A stretch of DNA of 64,000 nucleotides from Clostridiales bacterium. Its GTDB lineage: Bacteria > Bacillota > Clostridia > Clostridiales > Clostridiaceae. The stretch covers positions 1-64,000 of the forward strand of contig JAAYPK010000119.1 in NCBI GenBank assembly GCA_012519845.1, read 5' to 3'. This document shows, in pieces, positions 42,229 to 52,355 of this stretch (its first letter is position 1; each line of letters opens with the position of its first letter). Under the pieces are notes generated by a model, which saw only the letters and a list, made by a program, of their open reading frames with translations, had not been told where the DNA came from and made no database searches. The position numbers and the translations under genes are program-made.

Positions 42229-42765
42229 CTAATTCTCCATAGTTTCTTCTAAAGTAACATAAATACTATTAGTTATTTTTTCGATTCTATCAATACTTTT
42301 ATATCTGACCTTTAAATATTCTTCAATATCAACTTCATTTTCCTTTATATATAATACTCCCAATTTATAAATTCCATTATTAAGGGAACAGTTGAAATAA
42401 AAAACTTTATTTTCTTCAATTTCATCACCAGATGGTGGATTTAGTTTGATTGTTTTAGTTAATAATTCATAATCAGGATTTTCTATGCTATCTATTACTT
42501 CTTCAAAATTATAATTAGTAATTGCCTTATCCCCACTAATTGAAACTATTTCTAACATCTCCTCAGATACTGCTGTAATTATATCTTGATTTTCTTTACA
42601 ATAAGTAATTAATTGCTTAAACTTATCTTCTACAATTTCTTTATCTGTGAATTCCTGAATTTGTTTAGAATCATCCACTAATTTCTCATCTTGCCCTTTA
42701 GCACTGCAACCATAACTACTTATAACTAACATTACTAAACACATACATAAAGTTAAATATCTCAT
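42229..42765 (-). CDS. Lipoprotein of unknown function
   Basis: 178 aa from ATG 42765 (SD GAGGA). Lipoprotein signal M-R-Y-L-T-L-C-M-C-L-V-M-L-V-I-S-S-Y-G-C, then an acidic exported domain with no recognised motif. 24 bp downstream of the large metalloprotease gene and 10 bp before a GNAT, so likely an operon partner or chaperone/anchor for the protease. Confidence 0.7.
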   Translation of the reverse strand: MRYLTLCMCLVMLVISSYGCSAKGQDEKLVDDSKQIQEFTDKEIVEDKFKQLITYCKENQDIITAVSEEMLEIVSISGDKAITNYNFEEVIDSIENPDYELLTKTIKLNPPSGDEIEENKVFYFNCSLNNGIYKLGVLYIKENEVDIEEYLKVRYKSIDRIEKITNSIYVTLEETMEN

Positions 42766-42789
42766 ACTATTCCTCACAATTTAATTATT

Positions 42790-45700
42790 TTATTCAAATT
42801 TATATGTGCTTGAATTCCATACATAGTTTTTCTGATCTGCTTCATTTCTAAATATAACATTTGATTTTATTGCCTTTGACATAACTTGATCTTTTCCACT
42901 TGGCACATAATATTGCCATGTATTCTCACTAAAAGCTAATAATATCATTTCTATATCATTTGCACAAGCATTTCCATTGTTCCTCATTAATCCATTGCTT
43001 TGTGGCAAACCAAAATCCAAATTGCTATAAATGATTTCTGCATTAGAAAGTGGCTCATATCCATGATTTACTGAAGCACTACCATATAAGTCTTTTAACC
43101 CAAATACATGTCCAAATTCATGTGCTGATGTTCCTTCATATTGTCCTAAACTATATAAACTACCTGAATACTTAGAACATGCACTACTTTTTTTATTCTT
43201 ATGTCCACTCTCCTTACAATAGCTAGAATACATTGTCACAACACGATTACAGTTTGTTTTCCAATCTACACCAGACTGATTGCATACTCCACAAACACCA
43301 TCTTTTACATTTACAGTAATAGTTTTTTGTAACCATGTAATGGAGCTTGTATTTTCTGATATTTCAACATTAAAATTAACTTTTAGGTCCTTATAAAAGT
43401 CATATTCATTACCTGTATAATTTCCTTCAAATCGACTTCGTATACCATCCATTATCAGTTCCTTAAAGGTTATTTGATTACCTAATTTATTAATAATATT
43501 GTCCATTTCTGTTTGATGATTTGCAGATAAATTTGTAGTTTTAAGAGATGTACTAGCAATCTTATTAGCATCCTCTTTAAATACTATTTCCACATGTAGT
43601 GTAACATCATTATCTTTAATTGTAACATAAGATGGATAACTGGATTTATTTTCCTCGTTATTTTTTATTTCAGGAAATAAAGTTTCTACTGTATCTTTAT
43701 GAAGTGGACCAATATTTTTGTATCTTTCATCCACTCCATCCCATTTACTCTCATCTATATCTAATATGCCATCTTCATCACTATCTTTTAGAGTTGGATC
43801 AGATTTTATTGGTAATACATAAATTTCAGATAATATCTCCATTAGATTTTTTCCATTTATTTCATATATATTGTTGTACCTAGACAAATTGTAATTATTA
43901 AATAAGCTACCAAACTTTGTCATTTCTAAATACTCAATATAGGTTGGTAAATTAACAGAACCATCTCCATTAACAGTAACCTTCTTTTGGTCTACCTCTT
44001 CCCAATCTGTTAATCCATCACCATCTGTATCAGTAATCCCCCTTGAATTTAATTCTGCATTTAACACAATTAGCTTCAAGCCAGCAGATGTAATCATCTT
44101 ATATTTATACATTGGTACATTAGGTAAATAGCCATAAATAAATTCTAGCACTTCCTCTGTAAAATCAATGTAGCTATAAATTAGTAATCCTTTGCTTTCT
44201 TTTGATAATCTATCATACCAAGAACCTACTTGAGTAGCTGGTTCAGCTATACAACAATGAATATTAGCATCTGCCACCTTCTGTATAAGAGAATTAGTCT
44301 CGCTGGACATATATGCATTACCAATAAATATTGATGTTTTAAATGCATCAGCCCTTAATGGCAGAGTATTAATCATTGTATTTACTTGTTTATCTATATA
44401 CGGTGTTTGTGGTGGTGTATTTAATAATTTCTGTATCATTGAAGATAATTGTGTTGTATTACTTGCATATTCTTGTCCAAAAGATGTTTCTACAACATTT
44501 CCATTTTGATCAAGAACATAAATCCTAACATCCTTAGTTTCATAGAACAAAGCTTTTCCAATTAATTCAATATTTGTTTTAATGCTTTGAAATTCAGATA
44601 AAGTAAGTCCTTTAACATTATTATTCAAATTAAATATAACATCAATTTTATCTTTTGACTCTTCCTCTGGATTCATAATTGCATTTTTATTCATCAATCT
44701 ATTTACACTACTATATGATGCATCACTCTTGGCACTTGCTTCTACCTTCTCCTGCAAAATATCCTTATTTTCCATAGAGAATGTTTTAGATTGAAATTGG
44801 TTATTATCTGCAATTTCATACCCTAAATTACTTAACCACTTTTCCATGTCTACTAAACAATAAGTTCCAACCTTTTCTACATCAGCTATAAGAGTGTTAT
44901 TAACCTCATCTACTTCAGTAGTTATTGGCATCAATAACCCTTCTTCTTCATTATACCAAAACACATTATATCTACGAACACCCTTTAAATCTTCAGTACT
45001 ATACTTCTCATGAATGTTTATATCACTTATTGAAAATTTAAGTTTTACAGTAGAAATATTATTGTCCTTATTAGTAGATATAATTTCAGGTGCTATACCA
45101 AGTATACTATCATTTTTTAGAATAGATGAATATGCACTTTCTCTTACAATTAAATTCGAATACACACTTCCCTGTGCTTCAAATTCTAAACTTAATTTAT
45201 AATCATCATTATCCTTATTAATCTCTTCTAATAATTTATTTTCAGCATTCACCTTTTGAGTTGACTTGTACTCTTTATCTGGATAAGAAAATGTTTTTGG
45301 ATTTAATGGATCCAATCCTATTAATATTTCATCTCCATCTAACACAGTATCCTTATCTGTATCTGTAACAAGAGGATCTGTGTTATGAATAGTAACTTCC
45401 TCTCCATCTGATAGTCCATCTCCATCAGTATCTACAACAAGAGGATCTGTTCCTAATTGAAATTCCTTTATTGTAGTAAGTCCATCTTCATCTGTATCTA
45501 AGTCTGCATCACTTACACCATTGTCTAAAGTAGAGATCTTCAATGGGTTAGTTGATGAATGTAATACTTCATAACCATCTGAAAGCCCATCTCCATCAGT
45601 ATCTGGATTATTTAGATCTGTTCCTATTTCACTTTCATAGTCATCTGGAAGTCCGTCTCCATCAGTATCAATCATATCTTCCCAAGACTTTGCTCGTTGA

Positions 45701-46434
45701 AATCCATCATCATTTTCTTCTTCATCTGCCAATTGACACTTTCCAGTTACTTCTACATTAACTGTATAATCTTCCTCAGAAATAGTAATAGTTTTTTCCT
45801 TAGATGTATTAATATCAATAATTTTGGCTTTTACTGGAGTTGCATTACCAAAAACTAATCCACCCATAAAAGTAGAAACAATAAAAATAGAAATAATTTT
45901 TTTCCCTTTTTTAGTTTTCATAAGAAATACTGTTGATCCAACTACTAATAACATAACAATTCCTGTTTTTATCATTGTGTTAGCATCACTCGTAATTGGC
46001 ATATTATCTGATTCTGAAGATTTGTTATTACCCTCTTTACCTTCTACTGGCTTATCAACATCTACATCTACTATGATATGGTCGCTTTGCTTTTCTTCCA
46101 TTTTTAATGTAATTTCTAATTCAACTAATTCCCCCGCTTTAATTGAATTAACCTGCCAGATAACATTCTCTTCTGTTATCTCCCCTTGTGTATCTAGAAC
46201 CTTTAGTCCTTTAGGAATAATTGCCTTGACACTTATATCTGTTACATCTGACCTATAATTATTATCAAGTTTAATAGAATATTTAATTTCATCCTTTTGT
46301 TCATATACTTCCTTTTCCGTAGTTACATTTAATTGTAATTCACTGTTTTCTTTGGCACTAGTTGGTAAGGCTACATTAACAAAGATTAAAATTACAAATA
46401 AAGCCAGAATTATTTTATTTTTTCCCCTTCTCAC
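42790..46434 (-). CDS. Very large surface metalloprotease with calcium (TSP3-type) repeats
   Basis: About 1214 aa. GTG 46434 is preferred (SD GAGGGG). First signal peptide 1-30; DUF11-like domain about 35-130; then a K-T-G/I-K-T-G helix and K-K-G-K-K, followed by a second signal-like helix ending A-T-P-V-K-A near 205. Five D-T-D-G-D-G-L-type calcium repeats at about 260-385 and two more near 830 and 910. A vWA-like middle region. The zinc site H-E-F-G-H-V-F-G-L-K-D near 1105 is a metzincin-like H-E-x-x-H-x-x-G-x-x-D. Likely a calcium-stabilised extracellular protease. The double signal segment suggests a fusion of two ancestral genes. Confidence 0.82.
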   Translation of the reverse strand: MRRGKNKIILALFVILIFVNVALPTSAKENSELQLNVTTEKEVYEQKDEIKYSIKLDNNYRSDVTDISVKAIIPKGLKVLDTQGEITEENVIWQVNSIKAGELVELEITLKMEEKQSDHIIVDVDVDKPVEGKEGNNKSSESDNMPITSDANTMIKTGIVMLLVVGSTVFLMKTKKGKKIISIFIVSTFMGGLVFGNATPVKAKIIDINTSKEKTITISEEDYTVNVEVTGKCQLADEEENDDGFQRAKSWEDMIDTDGDGLPDDYESEIGTDLNNPDTDGDGLSDGYEVLHSSTNPLKISTLDNGVSDADLDTDEDGLTTIKEFQLGTDPLVVDTDGDGLSDGEEVTIHNTDPLVTDTDKDTVLDGDEILIGLDPLNPKTFSYPDKEYKSTQKVNAENKLLEEINKDNDDYKLSLEFEAQGSVYSNLIVRESAYSSILKNDSILGIAPEIISTNKDNNISTVKLKFSISDINIHEKYSTEDLKGVRRYNVFWYNEEEGLLMPITTEVDEVNNTLIADVEKVGTYCLVDMEKWLSNLGYEIADNNQFQSKTFSMENKDILQEKVEASAKSDASYSSVNRLMNKNAIMNPEEESKDKIDVIFNLNNNVKGLTLSEFQSIKTNIELIGKALFYETKDVRIYVLDQNGNVVETSFGQEYASNTTQLSSMIQKLLNTPPQTPYIDKQVNTMINTLPLRADAFKTSIFIGNAYMSSETNSLIQKVADANIHCCIAEPATQVGSWYDRLSKESKGLLIYSYIDFTEEVLEFIYGYLPNVPMYKYKMITSAGLKLIVLNAELNSRGITDTDGDGLTDWEEVDQKKVTVNGDGSVNLPTYIEYLEMTKFGSLFNNYNLSRYNNIYEINGKNLMEILSEIYVLPIKSDPTLKDSDEDGILDIDESKWDGVDERYKNIGPLHKDTVETLFPEIKNNEENKSSYPSYVTIKDNDVTLHVEIVFKEDANKIASTSLKTTNLSANHQTEMDNIINKLGNQITFKELIMDGIRSRFEGNYTGNEYDFYKDLKVNFNVEISENTSSITWLQKTITVNVKDGVCGVCNQSGVDWKTNCNRVVTMYSSYCKESGHKNKKSSACSKYSGSLYSLGQYEGTSAHEFGHVFGLKDLYGSASVNHGYEPLSNAEIIYSNLDFGLPQSNGLMRNNGNACANDIEMILLAFSENTWQYYVPSGKDQVMSKAIKSNVIFRNEADQKNYVWNSSTYKFE

Positions 46435-46530
46435 AAATATCACCCCTCAGATATACTTCTATCAAAATATATCATATATGGAATTATTTAACAACCGTGT
46501 TTTTATGTAATATTCAAATGGGTAATATTT

Positions 46531-47256
46531 TTATTCTATACCAAATTTATTTTCCGGATTAAAATCATCAGGATACTTTTCTGAAATAGTTAGTTTTTTA
46601 TTTTCATCTACACCTGCATAATAAACATCTTCAATGTTATTTATACTTTTCTTTTTAAGTTCAGATTGTAACCACTTTTTACTTATACCAGCAATTGCAA
46701 GATTCTTATCAATTATTTTGCCATCAATTATAATATCATTTAGTAAAGAAATATTTTTTACCTTAAGATCCATATGGTATGGAGTTACTGGCTTTTTATT
46801 TGCCTTTATTAATACTGATACTTGTCCATTGCTCTCCATTAATGCAAATTGTACATCCTCTAATCTAAAAACATCCTTTTCTCTTAACTTCATCATAAGC
46901 TCATTTATTGTAATCCTAAGCCTTTTCATATTTTTATCAATAATACGTCCATTTTCTACTAATATCAATGTTTTAGCATTTATTATCCTTCTAGCTGTAT
47001 AACTTTTTAAATTTAAATAGCTAGTTGCTATAGTTAATAATGTAAAAACTATTAATGCTATAATTCCTGAAAATACTACATGATCTTTATTAATTATAAT
47101 TTTAGCAATCATGGAGCCTACAGATACTCCCATAATAAAATCAAAGAAATTCATTTGTGAAATAATTTTAATACCAATTAATTTACTTAGAACTAGCGCT
47201 AAAACAAATATAAAGATACCTTTTATTATTGTGCTAATTAATATACTAATATACAT
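46531..47256 (-). CDS. DUF421/YetF-family membrane protein
   Basis: 241 aa. Three N-terminal helices (F-D-F-I-M-G-V-S-V-G-S-M-I-A in the second-third region), then the cytosolic YetF C-terminal domain (L-V-E-N-G-R-I-I-D-K-N-M-K-R, E-D-V-Q-F-A-L-M-E-S-N-G-Q-V-S-V-L). Such proteins are often sporulation- or envelope-related; function unknown. Monocistronic. Confidence 0.85.
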   Translation of the reverse strand: MYISILISTIIKGIFIFVLALVLSKLIGIKIISQMNFFDFIMGVSVGSMIAKIIINKDHVVFSGIIALIVFTLLTIATSYLNLKSYTARRIINAKTLILVENGRIIDKNMKRLRITINELMMKLREKDVFRLEDVQFALMESNGQVSVLIKANKKPVTPYHMDLKVKNISLLNDIIIDGKIIDKNLAIAGISKKWLQSELKKKSINNIEDVYYAGVDENKKLTISEKYPDDFNPENKFGIE

Positions 47257-47271
47257 AATTCATTTAATCTT

Positions 47272-47535
47272 TTATTGTTTCTTTATATAACTTTGATGCT
47301 TTATAAATGCATTAAGATTTATTGTGCCTGTTAAAACCAATGATACTAATATGACAAAATAACTAATAGCAAAACTAAGCCACATATTAGAAGCTCTCTT
47401 ATATCTAGAAGCTTTTGAAATTTTGTCTGAAAAAATATCGTCCTCACTATTTTCTGATACTTTCTTAAAATATTGCTTTCCGCTAGATTTAGTGCCTAAA
47501 ATGTTATTCCATCCTGAATCTTCAAGAGTAACAAT
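47272..47535 (-). pseudogene. 5'-truncated gene remnant with one membrane helix
   Basis: An open frame of about 87 codons without a start: G-W-N-N-I-L-G-T-K-S-S-G-K-Q-Y-F-K-K, E-D-D-I-F-S-D-K-I-S-K-A-S-R-Y-K, then a helix S-F-A-I-S-Y-F-V-I-L-V-S-L-V-L-T-G, ending K-K-Q. It begins 6 bp after the ABC gene stop. Not recognised; the 5' part is missing. Confidence 0.4.
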
Positions 47536-47540
47536 TTAAT

Positions 47541-49367
47541 TTAAATAGCCACTCCAAACTGACTGTAATAAAGAGAAGCATAAAAACCTTTTTGTGCTAG
47601 AAGGCTCTCATGATTTCCGCTCTCTACTATATCACCATCTCTTACAACCAAAATTTTATCAGCATTTTGGATTGTTGATAATCTGTGAGCTATAACAAAA
47701 CTTGTTTTATCCTTCATAAGTCTTGTTAGGGCTTTTTGAATTTCTACTTCTGTTCTTGTATCTACACTAGAAGTAGCTTCGTCCAATATCATAATTGTAG
47801 GATTAGTTAGCATTGCACGAGCAATAGTTAAAAGTTGCTTCTGTCCTTCTGATATAGTAGATGTCTCACTAGAGATTACAGTATCATATCCTTTAGGAAG
47901 TGTACGAATGAAATGATCACAGCAGGCAGCTTTAGCCGCTGCTACAATTTCCTCTTTTGTTGCATCGATCTTACCATAAGCAATATTATCAGCTATTGTG
48001 CCTTCAAATAGCCATGTATCTTGAAGTACCATACCAATTTGTCTTCGCAATTCACTACGAGAAAACTCAGCAATATTAACTCCATCAATTGAAATTGTTC
48101 CACCATTCAACTCATAAAAACGCATAATTAGATTAATTAATGTACTTTTTCCTCCACCAGTCGGACCAACAATAGCTACCATTTCATTAGGCTTAACTTC
48201 TAAATTCAAATTCTTTATTATAGTTTTCTCTGGTGTGTATCCAAATTTTACATTATTAAACGTTACTCTTCCATTAGATATTTCATGTTTAGAAGATGCA
48301 TTATCTATAATCTCTTCCTCTTCATCTAAGAATTCAAAGACTCTCTCAGCTCCAGCTATAGCAGATTGCAATGACATAATAACATAAGAAGATATAGTAA
48401 CAGGCTCAGAAATTTGATTTACATATTGTAAAAATGCCTGAATAGCACCCAAAGAAATATAACCATTAAGTGTCATTATTCCTCCTACAATAGCTGTTGC
48501 CACAAAACCTAATTGACCCAAAAATCTTATAGTTGGATATATGGCAAAATCAACAAATTGTGCTTTTCTATTTGCTTCAAACTGATTTTTATTCAACTTA
48601 GAAACATCTTCAATAACCTGAGATTGTTGATTAAATATCTTTATCACACTATTACCTGAATATACTTCTTCAATTTTCCCACTTAACTCATCCATAGCAG
48701 CAAAATTTTCTCCATAATAACGCTGACTTAATTTAGATACAAAGTTTGTTGCAATAGCACTGATTCCTACAAATATAAGAACCAAAATAGTTAACTTTGG
48801 ATTCAATGAAATCATTGCAATAATTGTAAATACAATTGTCAAGGAAGAAGTTATAAACTGCATAAAGCCAACCTGCATAACTACTGACACTTTTTCAAGA
48901 TCATTTGTGACTTTACTCATAACTTCTCCTGTTTTATGGGAATCAAAATAGCTAAGTGGAAGCCTATTTATTTTCTTACTTATTTCCCTACGAAGTGATA
49001 ATGTTAAATTTTCACCAACACTTGCAATTATGTACTGTTGCATATAAGTAAGTAAACTATTTAATATTGAAAGTATTACTAATACTAAAACTGGCGTAGC
49101 TATTGCATTTGTAACCATAGAAAAAATACTTTCAGAACCAGTAAAATTGCTAATTGCATTTACTAAATTATCAATAGCTTTCCCAATCATAAGTGGCATA
49201 CATGCATAGGCTGCACTGCTGATTAATACTGATATACCTACAATTAATAGCTTTTTATACTGCTGCTTTAATCCTTTCATTAACCGATTAAGAGTCTTTT
49301 TCGTATTTTTAGGGATATCCTGACTAAATGAGGTCATTTCATTATCTTGTTCATTATTATTATGCAT
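47541..49367 (-). CDS. Heterodimeric ABC exporter subunit (second gene)
   Basis: 608 aa. Six-helix exporter domain (about 35-325) and nucleotide-binding domain with Walker A GPTGGGKST, signature I-S-E-G-Q-K-Q-L, Walker B MILDEATSSVDTRTE and H-loop I-A-H-R. Together with the next subunit it forms an LmrCD/BmrCD-like heterodimer; this subunit has the intact catalytic Glu (D-E-A-T). The partner has D-D-S-F, the degenerate site. Substrate unknown, drug or peptide likely. 3 bp from the partner gene. Confidence 0.9.
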   Translation of the reverse strand: MHNNNEQDNEMTSFSQDIPKNTKKTLNRLMKGLKQQYKKLLIVGISVLISSAAYACMPLMIGKAIDNLVNAISNFTGSESIFSMVTNAIATPVLVLVILSILNSLLTYMQQYIIASVGENLTLSLRREISKKINRLPLSYFDSHKTGEVMSKVTNDLEKVSVVMQVGFMQFITSSLTIVFTIIAMISLNPKLTILVLIFVGISAIATNFVSKLSQRYYGENFAAMDELSGKIEEVYSGNSVIKIFNQQSQVIEDVSKLNKNQFEANRKAQFVDFAIYPTIRFLGQLGFVATAIVGGIMTLNGYISLGAIQAFLQYVNQISEPVTISSYVIMSLQSAIAGAERVFEFLDEEEEIIDNASSKHEISNGRVTFNNVKFGYTPEKTIIKNLNLEVKPNEMVAIVGPTGGGKSTLINLIMRFYELNGGTISIDGVNIAEFSRSELRRQIGMVLQDTWLFEGTIADNIAYGKIDATKEEIVAAAKAACCDHFIRTLPKGYDTVISSETSTISEGQKQLLTIARAMLTNPTIMILDEATSSVDTRTEVEIQKALTRLMKDKTSFVIAHRLSTIQNADKILVVRDGDIVESGNHESLLAQKGFYASLYYSQFGVAI

Positions 49368-49370
49368 AAA

Positions 49371-51098
49371 TCAAGCCTCCTTTATATTCATCTGACTTTT
49401 AGCAATATCCTGATATACAGAACAGTTTTTCATTAGGGTATCATGGTTCCCAATACCTACTAATTTTCCTTCATCCATTACTAGGATTTGATCTGCATCC
49501 ATAATAGTACTTACCTTCTGGGCAATTATTATCTTAGCTGCATCCTTCATATTTTCTTTTAGGGCTTTACGAAGTTCAGAATCAGTTTTTGAATCTAATG
49601 CAGAAAAACTATCATCAAAAATGTATACTGATACTTTTTTTATAAGTGCCCTTGCAATAGCCAAACGTTGTTTCTGTCCTCCTGAGAAGTTAGATCCCCC
49701 TTGAGAAACTTCAGAATGTAATCCATCAGGCAATTTATCTACAAATGAATCTGCCTGAGAAATCATTAATGCTCTCTTCATATCTTCCTTAGTTGCATCC
49801 TTATATCCCATTTTTAGGTTGTCCTCAATTGTACCACTAAATAAGAATGCCTTCTGAGGAATACAACCAATTCTATCTCTTAATTCTTCTTGTGATAAGC
49901 TTCGTATATCCTCACCACATAGATTAATCTCTCCCTCATCTATGTCATGTAATCTAAGAAGAAGATTAAAAATAGTGCTTTTACCTGAACCAGTACTTCC
50001 AATAACAGCTGTAGTCTGTCCTTTATTACAGGAGAATGATAGATTTTTTATAACTGGTTCCTCTGCTCCATGATAAAAGAAGGATACATTTTTAAATTCT
50101 ACAACTGGTGCATTACTTTGTACCCCTACTTGTTCTTTGCTTAAATCCTGAATTTCTGGATTAATATCTAATACTTCTTCAATACGATTAAGACATGCTT
50201 TCATTTTAGGAAGTGTAACACTTGTTGTTGTTGCCATTATTAAATAACTTAATGTAATAATTGAGTATTCCGTAACTGCAGTAATTTGTCCTATTTCCAT
50301 ATCTCCTTTCATGGAAAGCAGTCCACCTAACCAAACTATAGCCGCCATAGACAAACCAATTATAATCCATACGCTAGGATTCAAAACAGCAAATAGTTTA
50401 TTAAGCTTAATCATATCTGTAGCATACTTCTCAAAAGCTTTACTTGATCTACCTTCCTCGTACTTTTCATTCCCAAAAGCACGAATAACACGTATTCCAG
50501 TAATAGCTTCTCTTACTACTTGGTTAATATTATCTAATCTAGCCTGGACTCTCTGAGATATATAATTTGATTTTTTTAGTACCACTATAGAAAAGCAAAT
50601 AAAAATCACTACACATAAAATCAATATTAATGATAGTGGCAAACTAGCATATGATGTCATAACAATAGATGCCAATATAATAAGTGGAGTTGGAACTATC
50701 ATCTGAAAGACCAGTCCAAGAGTCTGTTGCAAATTTGATATATCAGAAGTAGTACGTGTAATCATAGATGAAACACCAATAGTATCAAATTCTCGAATGG
50801 ATAATTCCTGACTCTTACGAAAAACCTTATCTCTCATGTCATAACCAAAAACTGCTGCTAAATCAGCAGAATAATAGCTTCCCAAAATAGATACAATAGT
50901 TGTTAATATTAAAACTATTATCATCTGCACTCCTATACGAAGAATTTCATTTATATCTCCTTTTAAAATTCCATTATCAACAATATTAGCTATTAGAAAT
51001 GGAATTAGTAATGTTCCTATTGCTTGCCCTAAAAGCATAACCAATGTTATTGCTACTTTTCCTTTTCTCTCTTTTAGGAACAGTTTTAAATACTTCAT
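49371..51098 (-). CDS. Heterodimeric ABC exporter subunit (first gene, degenerate ATP site)
   Basis: 575 aa, type IV ABC exporter: six helices then NBD with Walker A GSTGSGKST, signature F-S-G-G-Q-K-Q-R and Walker B V-Y-I-F-D-D-S-F-S-A-L-D. Asp replaces the catalytic Glu and Q replaces the H-loop His (I-A-Q-K), so it is the non-canonical subunit of a heterodimer. First gene behind a MerR-type promoter, divergent from a MerR gene. Multidrug export is the usual family role. Confidence 0.9.
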   Translation of the reverse strand: MKYLKLFLKERKGKVAITLVMLLGQAIGTLLIPFLIANIVDNGILKGDINEILRIGVQMIIVLILTTIVSILGSYYSADLAAVFGYDMRDKVFRKSQELSIREFDTIGVSSMITRTTSDISNLQQTLGLVFQMIVPTPLIILASIVMTSYASLPLSLILILCVVIFICFSIVVLKKSNYISQRVQARLDNINQVVREAITGIRVIRAFGNEKYEEGRSSKAFEKYATDMIKLNKLFAVLNPSVWIIIGLSMAAIVWLGGLLSMKGDMEIGQITAVTEYSIITLSYLIMATTTSVTLPKMKACLNRIEEVLDINPEIQDLSKEQVGVQSNAPVVEFKNVSFFYHGAEEPVIKNLSFSCNKGQTTAVIGSTGSGKSTIFNLLLRLHDIDEGEINLCGEDIRSLSQEELRDRIGCIPQKAFLFSGTIEDNLKMGYKDATKEDMKRALMISQADSFVDKLPDGLHSEVSQGGSNFSGGQKQRLAIARALIKKVSVYIFDDSFSALDSKTDSELRKALKENMKDAAKIIIAQKVSTIMDADQILVMDEGKLVGIGNHDTLMKNCSVYQDIAKSQMNIKEA

Positions 51099-51148
51099 AT
51101 TTTACCTCCGTTATGTAACTAAGTTTGCAGAAATCTCTGTTCGGTGTT

Positions 51149-51179
51149 AGTATAAAGGTTAAAGTGACTTTAATGTCAA
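51149..51179 (-). promoter_or_regulatory. MerR-activated promoter of the ABC exporter
   Basis: On the minus strand TTGACA (51174-51179) and TATACT (51149-51154) are both near consensus, with a 19-bp spacer. The spacer contains the perfect dyad TTAAAGT-C-ACTTTAA (51159-51173). This is the textbook MerR operator/promoter; the MerR gene is divergent next to it. Confidence 0.85.
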
Positions 51180-51214
51180 TAGGCTGATAAAAAATAGGGT
51201 GGTGTAACCTACTA

Positions 51215-52015
51215 ATGAAAAATATAACTTATATGACTATCAAGGAATTTTCACGTCTTACTGGTATTAAACGTGAAAACTTAAGATATTATGACCAAAT
51301 TGGGTTATTGTCTCCAGAATGTCGTGGAGAAAATGGCTATAGATATTATACTCAAAGGCAGCTTACCAGTGCATATTTAATAACTTCACTAAGAGAACTT
51401 GGCATTGGTATAGAAGAAATCAAAAAGTATACAGACAGACGTACTCCTTATGAGATGTTTTCTTTGTTTAAATCACAGAGAGAAAATATATTAAAGGAAA
51501 TGAAAAAACTTCAATGTACTCTGGAAATCATGGAATTATATGTAGATATGGCTGAAGATGCTCTTAATTCTGAAGAAAACAATATAAAAATAGAATATAA
51601 AGAAAAAGAGCCCATTTTTTTAGGACCTATATTTTCTACTGATGACCTAGATGATTCTATAATTTCATTTTATGATTATGCTGCTGAAAAAGGATTCGAT
51701 TCAGGCTATCCTCTTGGCACTATTGTTTATAAAGAAAGTTTCAACTTTGAAAATCCTTTATTAGTTGTTCAACATTATTTCAAGGTAAAAAATGATCACA
51801 ATTCTTATAAACCAGAAGGTAAATATGTGGTACTCTATGGAAGATGTGGTTATGGGAAATCAGAAAAACTTTATAAAAAGCTATTTACATTTATAGAAGA
51901 AAATAATTTGCGAGTTTGTGGCAATGCATATGAAGAATACCCTCTAAATGAACTTTCAATTAGAGATGAAGAAAAATACTGCGTGAAGATAGAAATTATG
52001 GTTGAAGATGTTTAA
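51215..52015 (+). CDS. MerR-family regulator with GyrI-like effector domain
   Basis: 266 aa. MerR HTH 1-75 (T-I-K-E-F-S-R-L-T-G-I-K-R-E-N-L-R-Y-Y-D, then E-N-G-Y-R-Y-Y). A helical linker follows at 80-125, then a C-terminal GyrI/BmrR-like drug-binding domain at about 130-265. Divergent from the ABC exporter genes with the operator between them, so it most likely senses the exporter's substrate and turns the pump on. BmrR from Bacillus works this way. Confidence 0.9.
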   Translation: MKNITYMTIKEFSRLTGIKRENLRYYDQIGLLSPECRGENGYRYYTQRQLTSAYLITSLRELGIGIEEIKKYTDRRTPYEMFSLFKSQRENILKEMKKLQCTLEIMELYVDMAEDALNSEENNIKIEYKEKEPIFLGPIFSTDDLDDSIISFYDYAAEKGFDSGYPLGTIVYKESFNFENPLLVVQHYFKVKNDHNSYKPEGKYVVLYGRCGYGKSEKLYKKLFTFIEENNLRVCGNAYEEYPLNELSIRDEEKYCVKIEIMVEDV

Positions 52016-52029
52016 CCTACAACTTCTTT

Positions 52030-52212
52030 TTAGAAAAATACAAATATGACAATACACTGATTGGAGCAAAATATGCTTATACAGCAGATTTGATTTATTT
52101 TTTAATGAAACCATTAGAATGGTTATTTTTAATTGTTCTTTATTCAGTGGATACAAAACCAGAAAATCGAATTGCAGTACAATATCCACATACTGATATT
52201 CCTGAATTTTAA
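52030..52212 (+). pseudogene. C-terminal fragment of a membrane protein, shared tail
   Basis: One frame reads Y-T-A-D-L-I-Y-F-L-M-K-P-L-E-W-L-F-L-I-V-L-Y-S-V-D-T-K-P-E-N-R-I-A-V-Q-Y-P and ends H-T-D-I-P-E-F-stop; the N-terminus is gone. The last 25 residues reappear, mutated, at the end of the chimeric peptidase remnant at 38.05 kb. Not recognised as a named family. Confidence 0.55.
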
Positions 52213-52355
52213 ATATTTTTGTGTAATACTTAATTAGTTATGGCTTTCTTGTTAAGTATAAGGAAACATAAACAATTTAAATAACATTCCTAATATCCTG
52301 ACAATTTGGAATTTAATGCTCACCATAATTTAAGATTGCGAAGTAACTATTTTTT

